Source of the DNA: Sphingomonas sp. Ag1
GTDB lineage: Bacteria; Pseudomonadota; Alphaproteobacteria; Sphingomonadales; Sphingomonadaceae
Length of the DNA stretch: 64,000 nt
Direction: 5' to 3'
Assembly (NCBI RefSeq): GCF_000980895.1
Contig: NZ_LAZX01000094.1
Location: 186,001 to 250,000 of the forward strand
Shown piece after piece: positions 1 through 7,646 of this stretch (position 1 is its first letter; the number at the start of each line of letters is the position of its first letter). The notes below the pieces were generated by a model that was not told the DNA's origin, searched no databases, and worked only from the letters and a program-made list of their open reading frames with translations. The position numbers and the translations under genes were made by a program.

Positions 1-653
1 CGATGCCCGGGATGCCGGGCAGCTTGGGGCGGTGCAGCGGGCCGTTCGCCATGATGACGAAGCGGGCGCGGATCGCGTCGCCGCGATTGGTGGAAATGAT
101 CCAGCGGCGGGTTTCCTCATTCCAGCTGAGGTCGGTTACCTCGGTCTGGAACAGGACGTCGCGATACAGGTCGAACCGCTCTGCGATGCGACGCGAGTAC
201 GCGCGGATTTCCGGTCCCTGGCTGTATTTGCGCTCAGGGATGAAGCCGGTTTCCTCGAGCAGCGGAAGGTAGACATAGCTTTCGATGTCGCACGCCGCGC
301 CGGGATAGCGGTTCCAGTACCAGGTGCCGCCGAACTCACCGCCCTTTTCGATGATGCGCACATCTTCGATCCCCGCCTCGCGCAGCTTCGCGCCGGCCAG
401 CAGGCCGCCAAAGCCGCCGCCGATGACCACCACGTCCTTTTCATCAGCAAGCGGTGACCGCGCGATCGGCTGATCGATATAGGGATCCTCGAGGTAGCGG
501 GCGAAGGCGCCGGTCATCTCGACATATTGTTCGTTCGCGTCGGCGCGCAGGCGCTTGTCGCGCTCGGCCAGATACTTCGCCTTCAGCGCCGCCGGATCGA
601 AATCAAACCCGGCATCGGGCGCGGCGTGGATCGCCTGCGACTCGAGTGTCATC
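1..653 (-). CDS. FAD-dependent class B (Baeyer-Villiger-type) monooxygenase, 3' part missing
   Basis: The N-terminal 217 residues of a flavoprotein monooxygenase that runs off the left edge. The start ATG (651-653, minus) follows a GGAGAGG ribosome-binding site. After about 70 residues comes the FAD-binding GxGxxG ([10 protein letters not shown]), then [17 protein letters not shown] and IESYVYLP, which are hallmarks of cyclohexanone/phenylacetone monooxygenase-type enzymes. These insert oxygen next to a ketone using NADPH and O2. The diagnostic FxGxxxHxxxW fingerprint would lie just past the edge, so ester formation versus another monooxygenation cannot be decided here. It stands alone, with PPK2 and a thiolase downstream on the opposite side of a 96-base spacer. 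Substrate unknown. Confidence 0.85.
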
Positions 654-749
654 TGCCTCTCCTCGTCCCATTTTCTTGGAACGCATTATGACTTAGTGCG
701 AGGCAGAGGTGTAGAGTGCAAGCAAACTAAAGTTGCGACTGTGAGCCGA

Positions 750-1505
750 TCAGCGTTCGAGCCGCCCGTCGCCGATCGCGCTGGCTTCAAACGGGAAGAG
801 CGTGTCGGGATCGGGCTTGTTCACATCCTTGGTGATCGAGGGCGGCGCCAGTTCGTGCAGCAGATGCTGGATGATCGCGCGGCGGGCGGGCTTCTTGTGA
901 TCGGCGCGCACGCACACCCAGGGGGCGAGCGGGGTGCTGGTACGCGTCAGCATCGTATCGCGGGCGGTGGTGTAGCCGTCCCATTCCTTGACCGCGATTT
1001 TGTCGAGATCGGAGATCTTGAGCGCCTTCAGCGGATCGCTGCGGCGTGAATTCAGGCGCTTGGCCTGCTCATCACGCGAGATGTCGAGCCAGAGCTTCAC
1101 CATCCGGATGCCCGACCCGATCAGCATGGCCTCAAAGGCGGGGACATCCTCCAAGAAGCGCGCCTGCTCCTCCGGCGTGGAGAAATGGTTGACCACCTCG
1201 ACGCCCGCGCGATTGTACCAGCTGCGATTGAAGATCACGAGCTCGCCGGCGGCGGGCAGATGTTCGACATAGCGCTGGAAATACCATTGCGAGCGTTCCT
1301 GCGCCGTCGGCTTTGGCAAGGCGACGACGCGGGTGTGGCGCACCGCCAGATGGCGGGTGATCCGGCGGATCGCCCCGTCCTTTCCGGCGGTGTCGCGCCC
1401 CTCCAGGATGACGAGCGCGCGCTCGCCGGATTGTGCCGTCCATTGCTGGTAGCGGACCAGCGCCACCTGGAGGTCGTGATCCTCCTGATCGTGGTCCGCT
1501 CCCAT
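750..1505 (-). CDS. ppk2: Polyphosphate kinase 2 family protein (PPK2)
   Basis: 251 residues, the size of a single-domain PPK2, which moves phosphate between inorganic polyphosphate and nucleotides in the cytoplasm. Visible motifs are the P-loop GRDTAGKDGAIRR (about residues 35-47), FNRSWYNRAGVE (about 88-99) and the lid-region arginines KRLNSRRSDPLK. The ATG at 1503-1505 is preferred over a start 39 bases upstream: it lies just past the thiolase stop (1510-1512), and that stop (TGAGG) supplies the ribosome-binding GAGG. The gene is therefore probably translated by coupling to the thiolase. Whether it prefers GDP, ADP or AMP cannot be judged from the motifs. Confidence 0.9.
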   Translation of the reverse strand: MGADHDQEDHDLQVALVRYQQWTAQSGERALVILEGRDTAGKDGAIRRITRHLAVRHTRVVALPKPTAQERSQWYFQRYVEHLPAAGELVIFNRSWYNRAGVEVVNHFSTPEEQARFLEDVPAFEAMLIGSGIRMVKLWLDISRDEQAKRLNSRRSDPLKALKISDLDKIAVKEWDGYTTARDTMLTRTSTPLAPWVCVRADHKKPARRAIIQHLLHELAPPSITKDVNKPDPDTLFPFEASAIGDGRLER

Positions 1506-1509
1506 CGCC

Positions 1510-2694
1510 TCAGACCAGCTCGACGGCGAGGGCGGTGGCTTCACCGCCGCCGATGCACAGGCTGGCCACGCCGCGCTTCTTGCCCTGGTTCTTCAGCGCC
1601 GCGACCAAGGTGGTGATGATCCGCGCGCCGGACGCGCCGATCGGGTGGCCGAGCGCGGTGGCGCCGCCGTTCACGTTGATCTTGTCATGCGGGATGCCGA
1701 GGTCCTTCATCGCGAACATCGCGACGCAGGCGAAAGCCTCGTTGATTTCGAACAGATCGACCTCATCGATCGTCCAGCCAGCCTTCTTCAGCAGCTTCTC
1801 GATGGCGCCGACGGGAGCGGTGGTGAAGGCTGCAGGCTCCTGCGCGTGGGCGGCATGGGCGACGATGCGCGCGATCGGCGTCTGGCCATTGGCCTTGGCG
1901 ACGCTTTCGCGAGTGAGGACCAGAGCGGCGGCGCCATCGGAGATCGAGGAGCTGGTAGCTGCCGTGATCGTCCCATCCTTGGCAAACGCGGGGCGCAGCG
2001 TCGGGATCTTGTCGGGCATGCCGCGGCCGGGCTGCTCGTCGGTGTCCACCACGACGTCGCCCTTGCGGGTAGAGACCGTCACCGGCACGATTTCGTCAGC
2101 AAACGCCCCCGACTGGATGGCGGCCTGTGCGCGGCGCAGCGATTCGATCGAATAATCGTCCTGTGCCTGACGGGTGAGCTGATATTCGTTGGCGGTATCC
2201 TGCGCGAAGGTGCCCATCGCGCGGCCGGCCTCATAGGCGTCCTCCAGACCATCCAGGAACATATGGTCGTAGGCCGTGTCGTGACCGATCCGGGAGCCCG
2301 AGCGGTGCTTCTGAAGGATGTAGGGGGCGTTGGTCATGCTCTCCATGCCGCCGGCGACGATCACGTCCGCCGATCCGGCTGCGATCGCCTCCGCGCCCAT
2401 GATCACCGTCTGCATGCCCGAACCGCACACCTTGTTGACGGTGGTCGCCTGCACCGATTTGGGCAGGCCCGCCTTGATCGCCGCCTGACGCGCCGGTGCC
2501 TGACCGAGACCGGCCGGGAGGACGCAGCCCATGTAGATGCGGTCCACCGCCGCGCCATCGACACCGGCACGTTCCACCGCCGCCTTCACGGCCGTCGCGC
2601 CCAGATCGGTGGCGGAGACGTCGGCCAATGCCCCCTGCATGCCGCCCATTGGCGTGCGGGCGTAGGAGAGGATGACGACGGGATCGGTGGTCAT
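1510..2694 (-). CDS. atoB: Acetyl-CoA C-acetyltransferase (thiolase II)
   Basis: 394 residues, standard for biosynthetic/degradative thiolases that condense or cleave acetoacetyl-CoA. The nucleophile is in VNKVCGSGMQ (about residue 88), the histidine in GGATALGHPIGASGAR (about 348) and the second cysteine in CIGGGEATAL (about 378). The ATG at 2692-2694 has GGAG about ten bases upstream; an in-frame TTG seven codons earlier is less likely. It leads a two-gene unit with ppk2. It may feed the acyl-CoA catabolism seen elsewhere in the window or polyhydroxybutyrate synthesis, but no phaB or phaC is nearby. Confidence 0.93.
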   Translation of the reverse strand: MTTDPVVILSYARTPMGGMQGALADVSATDLGATAVKAAVERAGVDGAAVDRIYMGCVLPAGLGQAPARQAAIKAGLPKSVQATTVNKVCGSGMQTVIMGAEAIAAGSADVIVAGGMESMTNAPYILQKHRSGSRIGHDTAYDHMFLDGLEDAYEAGRAMGTFAQDTANEYQLTRQAQDDYSIESLRRAQAAIQSGAFADEIVPVTVSTRKGDVVVDTDEQPGRGMPDKIPTLRPAFAKDGTITAATSSSISDGAAALVLTRESVAKANGQTPIARIVAHAAHAQEPAAFTTAPVGAIEKLLKKAGWTIDEVDLFEINEAFACVAMFAMKDLGIPHDKINVNGGATALGHPIGASGARIITTLVAALKNQGKKRGVASLCIGGGEATALAVELV

Positions 2695-2785
2695 GGAAAT
2701 GAAGCTCCGGGACAAAATCGTATTGGGTTCGATCTAGTGTCAGTTGCAGGCGAATACAAAGGGCAAGCCAGCGCGTTGGGCGGCG

Positions 2786-3037
2786 ATGGAGAGCTGGATC
2801 GACGTATTGAAATGGGCCGCCGCAATCAGCGGAATGGTTGCCGCCTTCATGGTTTCGCTGGATCTGGGGCGCCGCGTGACGGGCTGGGGCTTTGTCCTGT
2901 TCGTCGGATCGTCGGTCTGCTGGGTCACTGGCGCGCTGCTGACCGAGGACTGGGCACTGGGGACGCAGAACATCGTGCTGTTCGGCATCAATCTGTTCGG
3001 GGTCTATCGATATCTGATACGCAAGAAGGGTGTCTGA
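2786..3037 (+). CDS. Small two-to-three-helix membrane protein of unknown function
   Basis: 83 residues from ATG 2786; an in-frame TTG at 2744 would add 14 residues. Hydrophobic stretches at about 7-25, 32-50 and 58-75 alternate with short charged turns, and the C-terminus RKKGV is basic, as expected inside the cytoplasm. I do not recognise the family. The segment around NIVLFGINLFGVYRYL loosely resembles PnuC-like small membrane proteins, but that is weak. Its stop overlaps the GTG start of the prepilin peptidase by 8 bases, so the two are probably co-translated. Confidence 0.6.
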   Translation: MESWIDVLKWAAAISGMVAAFMVSLDLGRRVTGWGFVLFVGSSVCWVTGALLTEDWALGTQNIVLFGINLFGVYRYLIRKKGV

Positions 3038-3779
3038 TCTTCTCTGGCCGGTAGCGCTCGCCACGCTTGGCGCGATCCTCGGTAGCTTTCTGGCGACCGT
3101 CGCCCTGCGCTGGCCCGCGGGGCAATCCGCCTTGTCCGGGCGATCGATGTGCGATGGCTGCGGCCGGCCGCTCTCCGCCGTGGATCTGGTGCCGCTCCTC
3201 AGCTTCGTCGGCTTGCGGGGGCGGGCGCGTTGCTGTGGCGCGACGATCCCGGCGCTGCATTGGCAGGTGGAGGCGGGATGTGCCGTGGCAGGCTTCCTCG
3301 CCGGACTGGTCGCAAGCGGTGCGCCGGCGCTGCTGATCGCGGGGTTCGGGTGGCTGCTGGTGCTCGTCGTCGCGCTGGATGCGACCGAATTCTGGATTCC
3401 CGATCCGCTGCCGATGGTCATCGCCGCTTTGGGGCTGATCGCGTCGTTTTTCCTGCCGCCGCCCCTGGTGGAGCGGATCATCGGCGGGGTCGCCGGCTTT
3501 ACGTCGCTGTGGCTGATCGGATTCCTGTATCATCGGGTTCGCGGGGTGGAGGGGCTGGGCGGCGCTGACCCCAAATTGTTCGGTGCCATCGGGCTGTGGC
3601 TCGGCTGGCGGATGCTTCCGCCCGTGCTGCTGCTCGCCGCACTGATCGGGCTTGGAATTGTCGCCTGGCGGATGACGACCGGACGGGCGGTGGCGCGCGA
3701 CGACGCGCTGCCGTTCGGCGCGTATCTTGCGCTCGCGGCTTACCCGGCGCTGTTGCTCATGGTACACCTCGGGCCATGA
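3030..3779 (+). CDS. Prepilin peptidase (A24 family, PilD/GspO type)
   Basis: 249 residues with several membrane helices. It is an inner-membrane aspartyl protease that trims the leader of type IV prepilins or pseudopilins and usually also methylates the new N-terminus. The catalytic aspartates are visible in ALDATEFWIPD (about 116-126) and GLGGADPKLFGAIG (the GxGxxDxKL motif, about 180). The cytoplasmic cysteine domain is present but altered: the first pair is CDGC, while the second reads ARCCG where GRCxxCG is usual. GTG start at 3030, overlapping the upstream small gene. No pilus genes adjoin it, although TadE/TadG-like pseudopilin genes lie 16 kb away. Confidence 0.85.
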   Translation: MSDLLWPVALATLGAILGSFLATVALRWPAGQSALSGRSMCDGCGRPLSAVDLVPLLSFVGLRGRARCCGATIPALHWQVEAGCAVAGFLAGLVASGAPALLIAGFGWLLVLVVALDATEFWIPDPLPMVIAALGLIASFFLPPPLVERIIGGVAGFTSLWLIGFLYHRVRGVEGLGGADPKLFGAIGLWLGWRMLPPVLLLAALIGLGIVAWRMTTGRAVARDDALPFGAYLALAAYPALLLMVHLGP

Positions 3780-4213
3780 TCGCGTTGCTTCTTGCCCTCG
3801 CCGCGGCCGATCCGCCCAGGACGCCGGTGCCGATCGCCGGGCTGCCGCTGGCGGCGCTGCCGCCCCAGTCGCTGCCGACGCAGGGGTGTGCTGCCTATCT
3901 CTTCACGGCCGGGCAGGGCCGTGCGTTGGTCGGCATGGCCAGTGCGGCGCCTGGCACCTTGCGGCTGGCGCTGGACGGCCGCGTTGCCGATTATGCGCGG
4001 CAGAACCAGACCGGGAGCGCCGGCTTCGGTTTTGCGACGACGACGACGTATCAGAGCGCGGACGTGACCGCGACGCTCGACCTTGCCGTGCAGACACGCC
4101 GCGACCTGTCACAAGGAGCAGTGGTGGACGGCGGTACCTTGCGTATCGACCGGACCGGTCACGATACCGTGATCCTGCCGGTGGCGGGCCTGATAGGATG
4201 CGCGGCCACCTGA
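3776..4213 (+). CDS. Hypothetical exported protein
   Basis: 145 residues. ATG 3776 overlaps the prepilin peptidase stop (ATGA), so translation is coupled. The first ~15 residues (MIALLLALAAADPP) look like a short cleavable signal peptide, giving a periplasmic protein. The rest is rich in Thr, Ala and Gly with alternating beta-like stretches and two cysteines (QGCAAYLF and LIGCAAT) that could form a disulfide. I recognise no family. Co-transcription with a prepilin peptidase hints at a role in secretion or pilus assembly, but nothing in the sequence proves it. Confidence 0.65.
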   Translation: MIALLLALAAADPPRTPVPIAGLPLAALPPQSLPTQGCAAYLFTAGQGRALVGMASAAPGTLRLALDGRVADYARQNQTGSAGFGFATTTTYQSADVTATLDLAVQTRRDLSQGAVVDGGTLRIDRTGHDTVILPVAGLIGCAAT

Positions 4214-4246
4214 CCGACGAAGACAAAAGAAACGGGGAGAGGATAG

Positions 4247-5656
4247 ATGAAGGACATACTCAGCGCCCAACGCGACAGCTTCATGGCCGCGCTGCCGGAG
4301 CCGATCTCCGTCCGGAAGGACCGGTTGAAGCGCGCCGCGGCGATGATCCGCGACCATGCGGACCGCTTCTGCGACGCGCTGAGCGAGGATTTCGGCCACC
4401 GCAGCCGCGAACAATCGATGATCACCGACATTGGCGGGTCGATCAGCCCTATCCATCACGCGCTGAAGAACCTCGAGAAATGGGCGCGACCCGAGAAGCG
4501 GCCGGTCCAGTTCCCGCTCGGCCTGCTGGGGGCCAAGGCCTGGGTGGAATATCAGCCCAAGGGCGTGGTCGGCGTGATCGCGCCGTGGAATTTCCCGGTG
4601 AACCTGGTGATGTCGCCGTTGGCCGGGGTGTTCGCCGCGGGCAATCGCGCGATGGTCAAGACGAGCGAATATACGCCCGTCACCGCTGCCCTGTTCGAGG
4701 AGATCGTCGGCCGGTATTTCGACCCGACCGAACTGGCCTTCGTCTCCGGCGGGCCGGACGTGGGCCAGGCCTTTGCCGAGCTTCCGTTCGATCACCTGAT
4801 CTTCACCGGCGCGACGGGCATCGGGCGGCACATCCTGCACGCGGCCGCGGACAATCTGACGCCGGTCACGCTGGAGCTTGGCGGCAAGTCCCCGGTGATC
4901 GTCGGCAAGGACGCCGATCTGAAGCAGGTCAGCGAGCGTGTCGCCCTGGGCAAGATGCTGAACGCCGGGCAGATCTGCCTCGCGCCGGATTATCTGCTGG
5001 TGCCGTCGGCGCAGGAAAGCGCGGTGGTCGACGGGATCCGCACCGCGGCCAGCGCCATGTACCCGACGCTCCTGTCCAATCCGGATTACACCAGCGTGGT
5101 GAACGATCGCCATTACGAGCGGCTCAACCAATGGGTTGAGGACGCACGGGCGAAGGGCGCGACGGTCGACGTGGTGAATCCCGCCGGCGAGGATTTCGGC
5201 AGCACTAACAGCCGCAAGATGCCGCTCCATATCGTGCGCGACGTGACCGACGACATGACGTTGATGCAGGAGGAGATCTTCGGCCCGATCCTGCCCGTGC
5301 GCCGCTATGACGGGATTGACGCGGCGATTGGGGAGGTGAACCGGCGCGACCGACCACTGGGCCTCTATTATTTCGGCAAAGACGAGGCGGAGCGCCGCCG
5401 CGTGCTGGATCGCACCATCTCCGGCGGGGTGACGATCGACGATGTCATCTTCCATGTGTCGATGGAGGACCTGCCGTTCGGCGGGGTCGGTCCGTCAGGG
5501 ATGGGGTCGTATCACGGCCTGGATGGGTTCCGCACCTTCAGCCATGCGAAGGCGGTGTATCAGCAGTCCAAGCTGGATGTGGCGAAGATTGCCGGTCTGA
5601 AGCCGCCTTATGGTGATGCCACGCGCAAGGCGGTGGCGCGGCAGATGGGCGGGTGA
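4247..5656 (+). CDS. calB: Coniferyl-aldehyde dehydrogenase-like NAD(P)-dependent aldehyde dehydrogenase
   Basis: 469 residues, class-3 size rather than the ~500 of classical ALDHs. It oxidises an aldehyde to the acid with NAD(P). Motifs: IAPWNFPVNL, FTGATGIGRHIL (cofactor loop), LELGGKSPVIV (general-base Glu, about 213) and NAGQICLAPDYLL (nucleophile Cys, about 247), then EEIFGPILPV. Overall character, including LAPDY after the cysteine and SGMGSYHGLDGF near the end, fits the coniferyl aldehyde dehydrogenase subgroup that handles phenylpropanoid aldehydes. The true substrate could be another medium-chain or aromatic aldehyde. Strong GGGGAG ribosome-binding site; transcribed alone or as the last gene after the prepilin peptidase trio. 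Confidence 0.85.
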   Translation: MKDILSAQRDSFMAALPEPISVRKDRLKRAAAMIRDHADRFCDALSEDFGHRSREQSMITDIGGSISPIHHALKNLEKWARPEKRPVQFPLGLLGAKAWVEYQPKGVVGVIAPWNFPVNLVMSPLAGVFAAGNRAMVKTSEYTPVTAALFEEIVGRYFDPTELAFVSGGPDVGQAFAELPFDHLIFTGATGIGRHILHAAADNLTPVTLELGGKSPVIVGKDADLKQVSERVALGKMLNAGQICLAPDYLLVPSAQESAVVDGIRTAASAMYPTLLSNPDYTSVVNDRHYERLNQWVEDARAKGATVDVVNPAGEDFGSTNSRKMPLHIVRDVTDDMTLMQEEIFGPILPVRRYDGIDAAIGEVNRRDRPLGLYYFGKDEAERRRVLDRTISGGVTIDDVIFHVSMEDLPFGGVGPSGMGSYHGLDGFRTFSHAKAVYQQSKLDVAKIAGLKPPYGDATRKAVARQMGG

Positions 5657-5704
5657 GGGCGCGGCGTGCGGGGCCATCCCCGCGCGCCACACCATGGATT
5701 TGCG

Positions 5705-5863
5705 TCAATGCGCCTGCACGATTTCCTCCTTCAGGCGCAGCTTCTTTTTCTTCAAATCCGCGATGAGCATTGCATCGGGCATGGGCCGATGGGTTTCTTC
5801 ACTGATGCGCTGATCCAGCGTGGCATGCTTGGCCTCCAGAGCCGAACGATGCGCGGTCTGCAT
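5705..5863 (-). CDS. YdcH/DUF465 family small protein
   Basis: 52 residues from the ATG at 5861-5863, preceded by AAGGAG. The body is a charged helix pair: EAKHATLDQRISEE, then LKKKKLRLKEEI, the lysine-rich signature of DUF465 proteins. Function is not established for the family; coiled-coil packing is likely. It is divergent from a second DUF465 gene at 6051, with an inverted repeat in the 187-base spacer between them. Confidence 0.85.
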   Translation of the reverse strand: MQTAHRSALEAKHATLDQRISEETHRPMPDAMLIADLKKKKLRLKEEIVQAH

Positions 5864-5913
5864 ACAGGAATCTCCTTGCTTTAGTTGCGGGGGCAGAAAG
5901 TAAAACACGCGAA

Positions 5914-5942
5914 CGGGCGATTGTCTCATCGGAAATTGCCCG
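5914..5942. promoter_or_regulatory. Inverted repeat between two divergent YdcH genes
   Basis: CGGGCGATT (5914-5922) faces AATTGCCCG (5934-5942) across 11 bases, with 8 of 9 positions complementary. It sits in the middle of the 187-base region separating the divergent DUF465 genes, where an operator controlling both would be expected. It could also be a hairpin in either leader. No regulator is identified. Confidence 0.4.
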
Positions 5943-6050
5943 ATCTGCGGTCGATCGAACCCCCTGTGCGATGTCACGCTTTTGCAACGAGTTTTCCCAC
6001 CAACCCCCGCACGGGCTCTGCTACAGCGGCATCGCCGGAGGGAGGGCGAC

Positions 6051-6251
6051 GTGACGGATGATGGCCAGCTGATTGCGCGACTCGGCGCGCTGCGCACCGA
6101 ACATCGCGATCTGGACGCGGCGATTGGCGCCCTGGGCAGGGACGGCGCGGCCGACCAGTTGCAGCTTGCGCGGTTGAAGAAGCGGAAGCTGCGACTGCGC
6201 GACGAGATCGCGTTGATCGAGGACCAGCTGATCCCGGACATCATCGCCTGA
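6051..6251 (+). CDS. YdcH/DUF465 family small protein
   Basis: 66 residues. The GTG at 6051 is chosen because GGAGGG ends a few bases upstream and the protein then begins exactly where DUF465 homology does. The hallmark is LKKRKLRLRDEI after an Asp/Glu/Arg-rich helix. It is the second DUF465 copy here and lies 82 bases upstream of rcdA in the same direction, so the two may be co-transcribed. Function unknown. Confidence 0.8.
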   Translation: MTDDGQLIARLGALRTEHRDLDAAIGALGRDGAADQLQLARLKKRKLRLRDEIALIEDQLIPDIIA

Positions 6252-6333
6252 GTGTCGCAATGGGACGCTGGTCGCAGCGCCGCGTATGATCACGCTGTCG
6301 CGCGGTTCCCGTCTCCGATGTAACGTTTCGGCC

Positions 6334-6795
6334 ATGCACGCAGCCCACCATGATTCCGCGGTTTACCGACGCCTGATCGACGCCTTGTATGTAGAAGCCA
6401 TGGTGCTGGCCGACGATGCACGCAGCTATTTCGATGATGGCGGGCGCGGCGATCGAGAGGCGCTGGACCCGATCACGCGCGTGACCTTCAGCTGTGAATC
6501 GCTGAAGGTCACGACGCGGCTGATGCATGTCATCGCCTGGCTGTTGACGCAGCGTGCGGTGCTATCGGGCGAGCTGAGCCCCAGCGCGGCGCTCGATCCG
6601 GCACGCCGCTTGATCGGACCGGCAGAGGAATCCGCCATGGTGGCCACGTCGCTGCCTCGGAAGGCGCAGCGGTTGGTCGACACCAGCATCGATCTTTATC
6701 GACGGGTGGCGCGGCTGGATGCGGCGCAGGGGATGACGGTGCCGGAGGAAAGCCCCGCGCGGCAGATGTTCCAACGGCTGGCGATGGCGTTCTGA
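6334..6795 (+). CDS. rcdA: RcdA-like regulator of CtrA degradation (DUF1465)
   Basis: 153 residues from ATG 6334; a start 48 bases upstream would add residues unlike the family. DUF1465 proteins form an all-helical bundle. In Caulobacter the member RcdA helps localise and deliver the cell-cycle regulator CtrA to the ClpXP protease. The visible pattern is YRRLIDALYVEAMVLADDAR at the start, then SCESLKVTTRLMHVIAWLL and a helix with RKAQRLVDTSIDLYRR, matching that family as I know it. The role in this organism is inferred by homology only. DUF465 genes lie immediately upstream. Confidence 0.75.
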   Translation: MHAAHHDSAVYRRLIDALYVEAMVLADDARSYFDDGGRGDREALDPITRVTFSCESLKVTTRLMHVIAWLLTQRAVLSGELSPSAALDPARRLIGPAEESAMVATSLPRKAQRLVDTSIDLYRRVARLDAAQGMTVPEESPARQMFQRLAMAF

Positions 6796-6841
6796 GGCGA
6801 GGGGATCCGGCCCCGAAGTGCGGGGCCGGAACGGGACGGGA

Positions 6842-7561
6842 TCAGCCTTCGACGCGTTCCCAGTGGCCGGTCTCAAAGCCATCCACGGCCAATTCGGCTA
6901 TACGCGCGGCCACCACTTCGGGCGACTTCACCGATGCGGGATCCTCACCGGGATACGCGCGGGCGCGCATCTTCGTGCGGGTGGCGCCGGGATCGATGAT
7001 GGCGGTGCGCACGCGGCTGATCTCGGCCAGTTCGTCGCCATAAGCGGCCAACAGTGTCTCGAACGCAGCCTTGGACGCACCATAAGCGCCCCAATAAGCG
7101 CGCGGCTTGCGACCCACTGAGGAGGTGATGCCGATCACGCGTGCGCCCGACGAGCGGCGCAGCATCGGATCGAACGCCTGGATCAGTGCGACCTGCGCCG
7201 AGACGTTGAGCGTCAGGACGTTGGCGAATTCCTTGGGATCGATCGACGGCACGGCCGCCAGCGTTCCCAGCGTGCCAGCGTTCAGCACCATGATATCGAG
7301 CGCCGACCAGCGTTCGCCGATCGCGACCGCCAGCCGCGCAATGGCGTCGTTCGCCGCCAGATCGAGCGGCGCGATCGTTGCCGAGCCGCCAGCGTCGAAG
7401 ATCTTCTGCTCGACCTCTTCCAGCGCCGGGGCGGACCGTGCGGTCAGGATGACATGCGCGCCCTTTTCGGCAAGCGCGATGGCAGTGGCGGCTCCGATAC
7501 CCCGGCTGGCGCCGGTGACGAGGGCGAGCTTGTTCTCGAGAGGCTTGGTCACGTTCATCAT
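6842..7561 (-). CDS. Short-chain dehydrogenase/reductase (SDR)
   Basis: 239 residues with an N-terminal Rossmann fold: TGASRGIGAAT (about 16-26), NAG (about 95) and the catalytic Tyr-Lys in YGASK (about 158-162). Classical cytoplasmic NAD(P)-dependent SDR; substrate not deducible. Two consecutive ATG codons at 7556-7561 make the start ambiguous by one residue. It lies 85 bases downstream of purF on the same strand, so it may be read from the purF promoter, a neighbour pairing I have no functional explanation for. Confidence 0.88.
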   Translation of the reverse strand: MMNVTKPLENKLALVTGASRGIGAATAIALAEKGAHVILTARSAPALEEVEQKIFDAGGSATIAPLDLAANDAIARLAVAIGERWSALDIMVLNAGTLGTLAAVPSIDPKEFANVLTLNVSAQVALIQAFDPMLRRSSGARVIGITSSVGRKPRAYWGAYGASKAAFETLLAAYGDELAEISRVRTAIIDPGATRTKMRARAYPGEDPASVKSPEVVAARIAELAVDGFETGHWERVEG

Positions 7562-7646
7562 CCCGGATTAGTCCCGGGATTAGCGCTCCCGCAACTCCAT
7601 AGGTGCCGTGTTGGCAGGTGAAGCCGAAGGTCGGCGGAGTGGCGCC

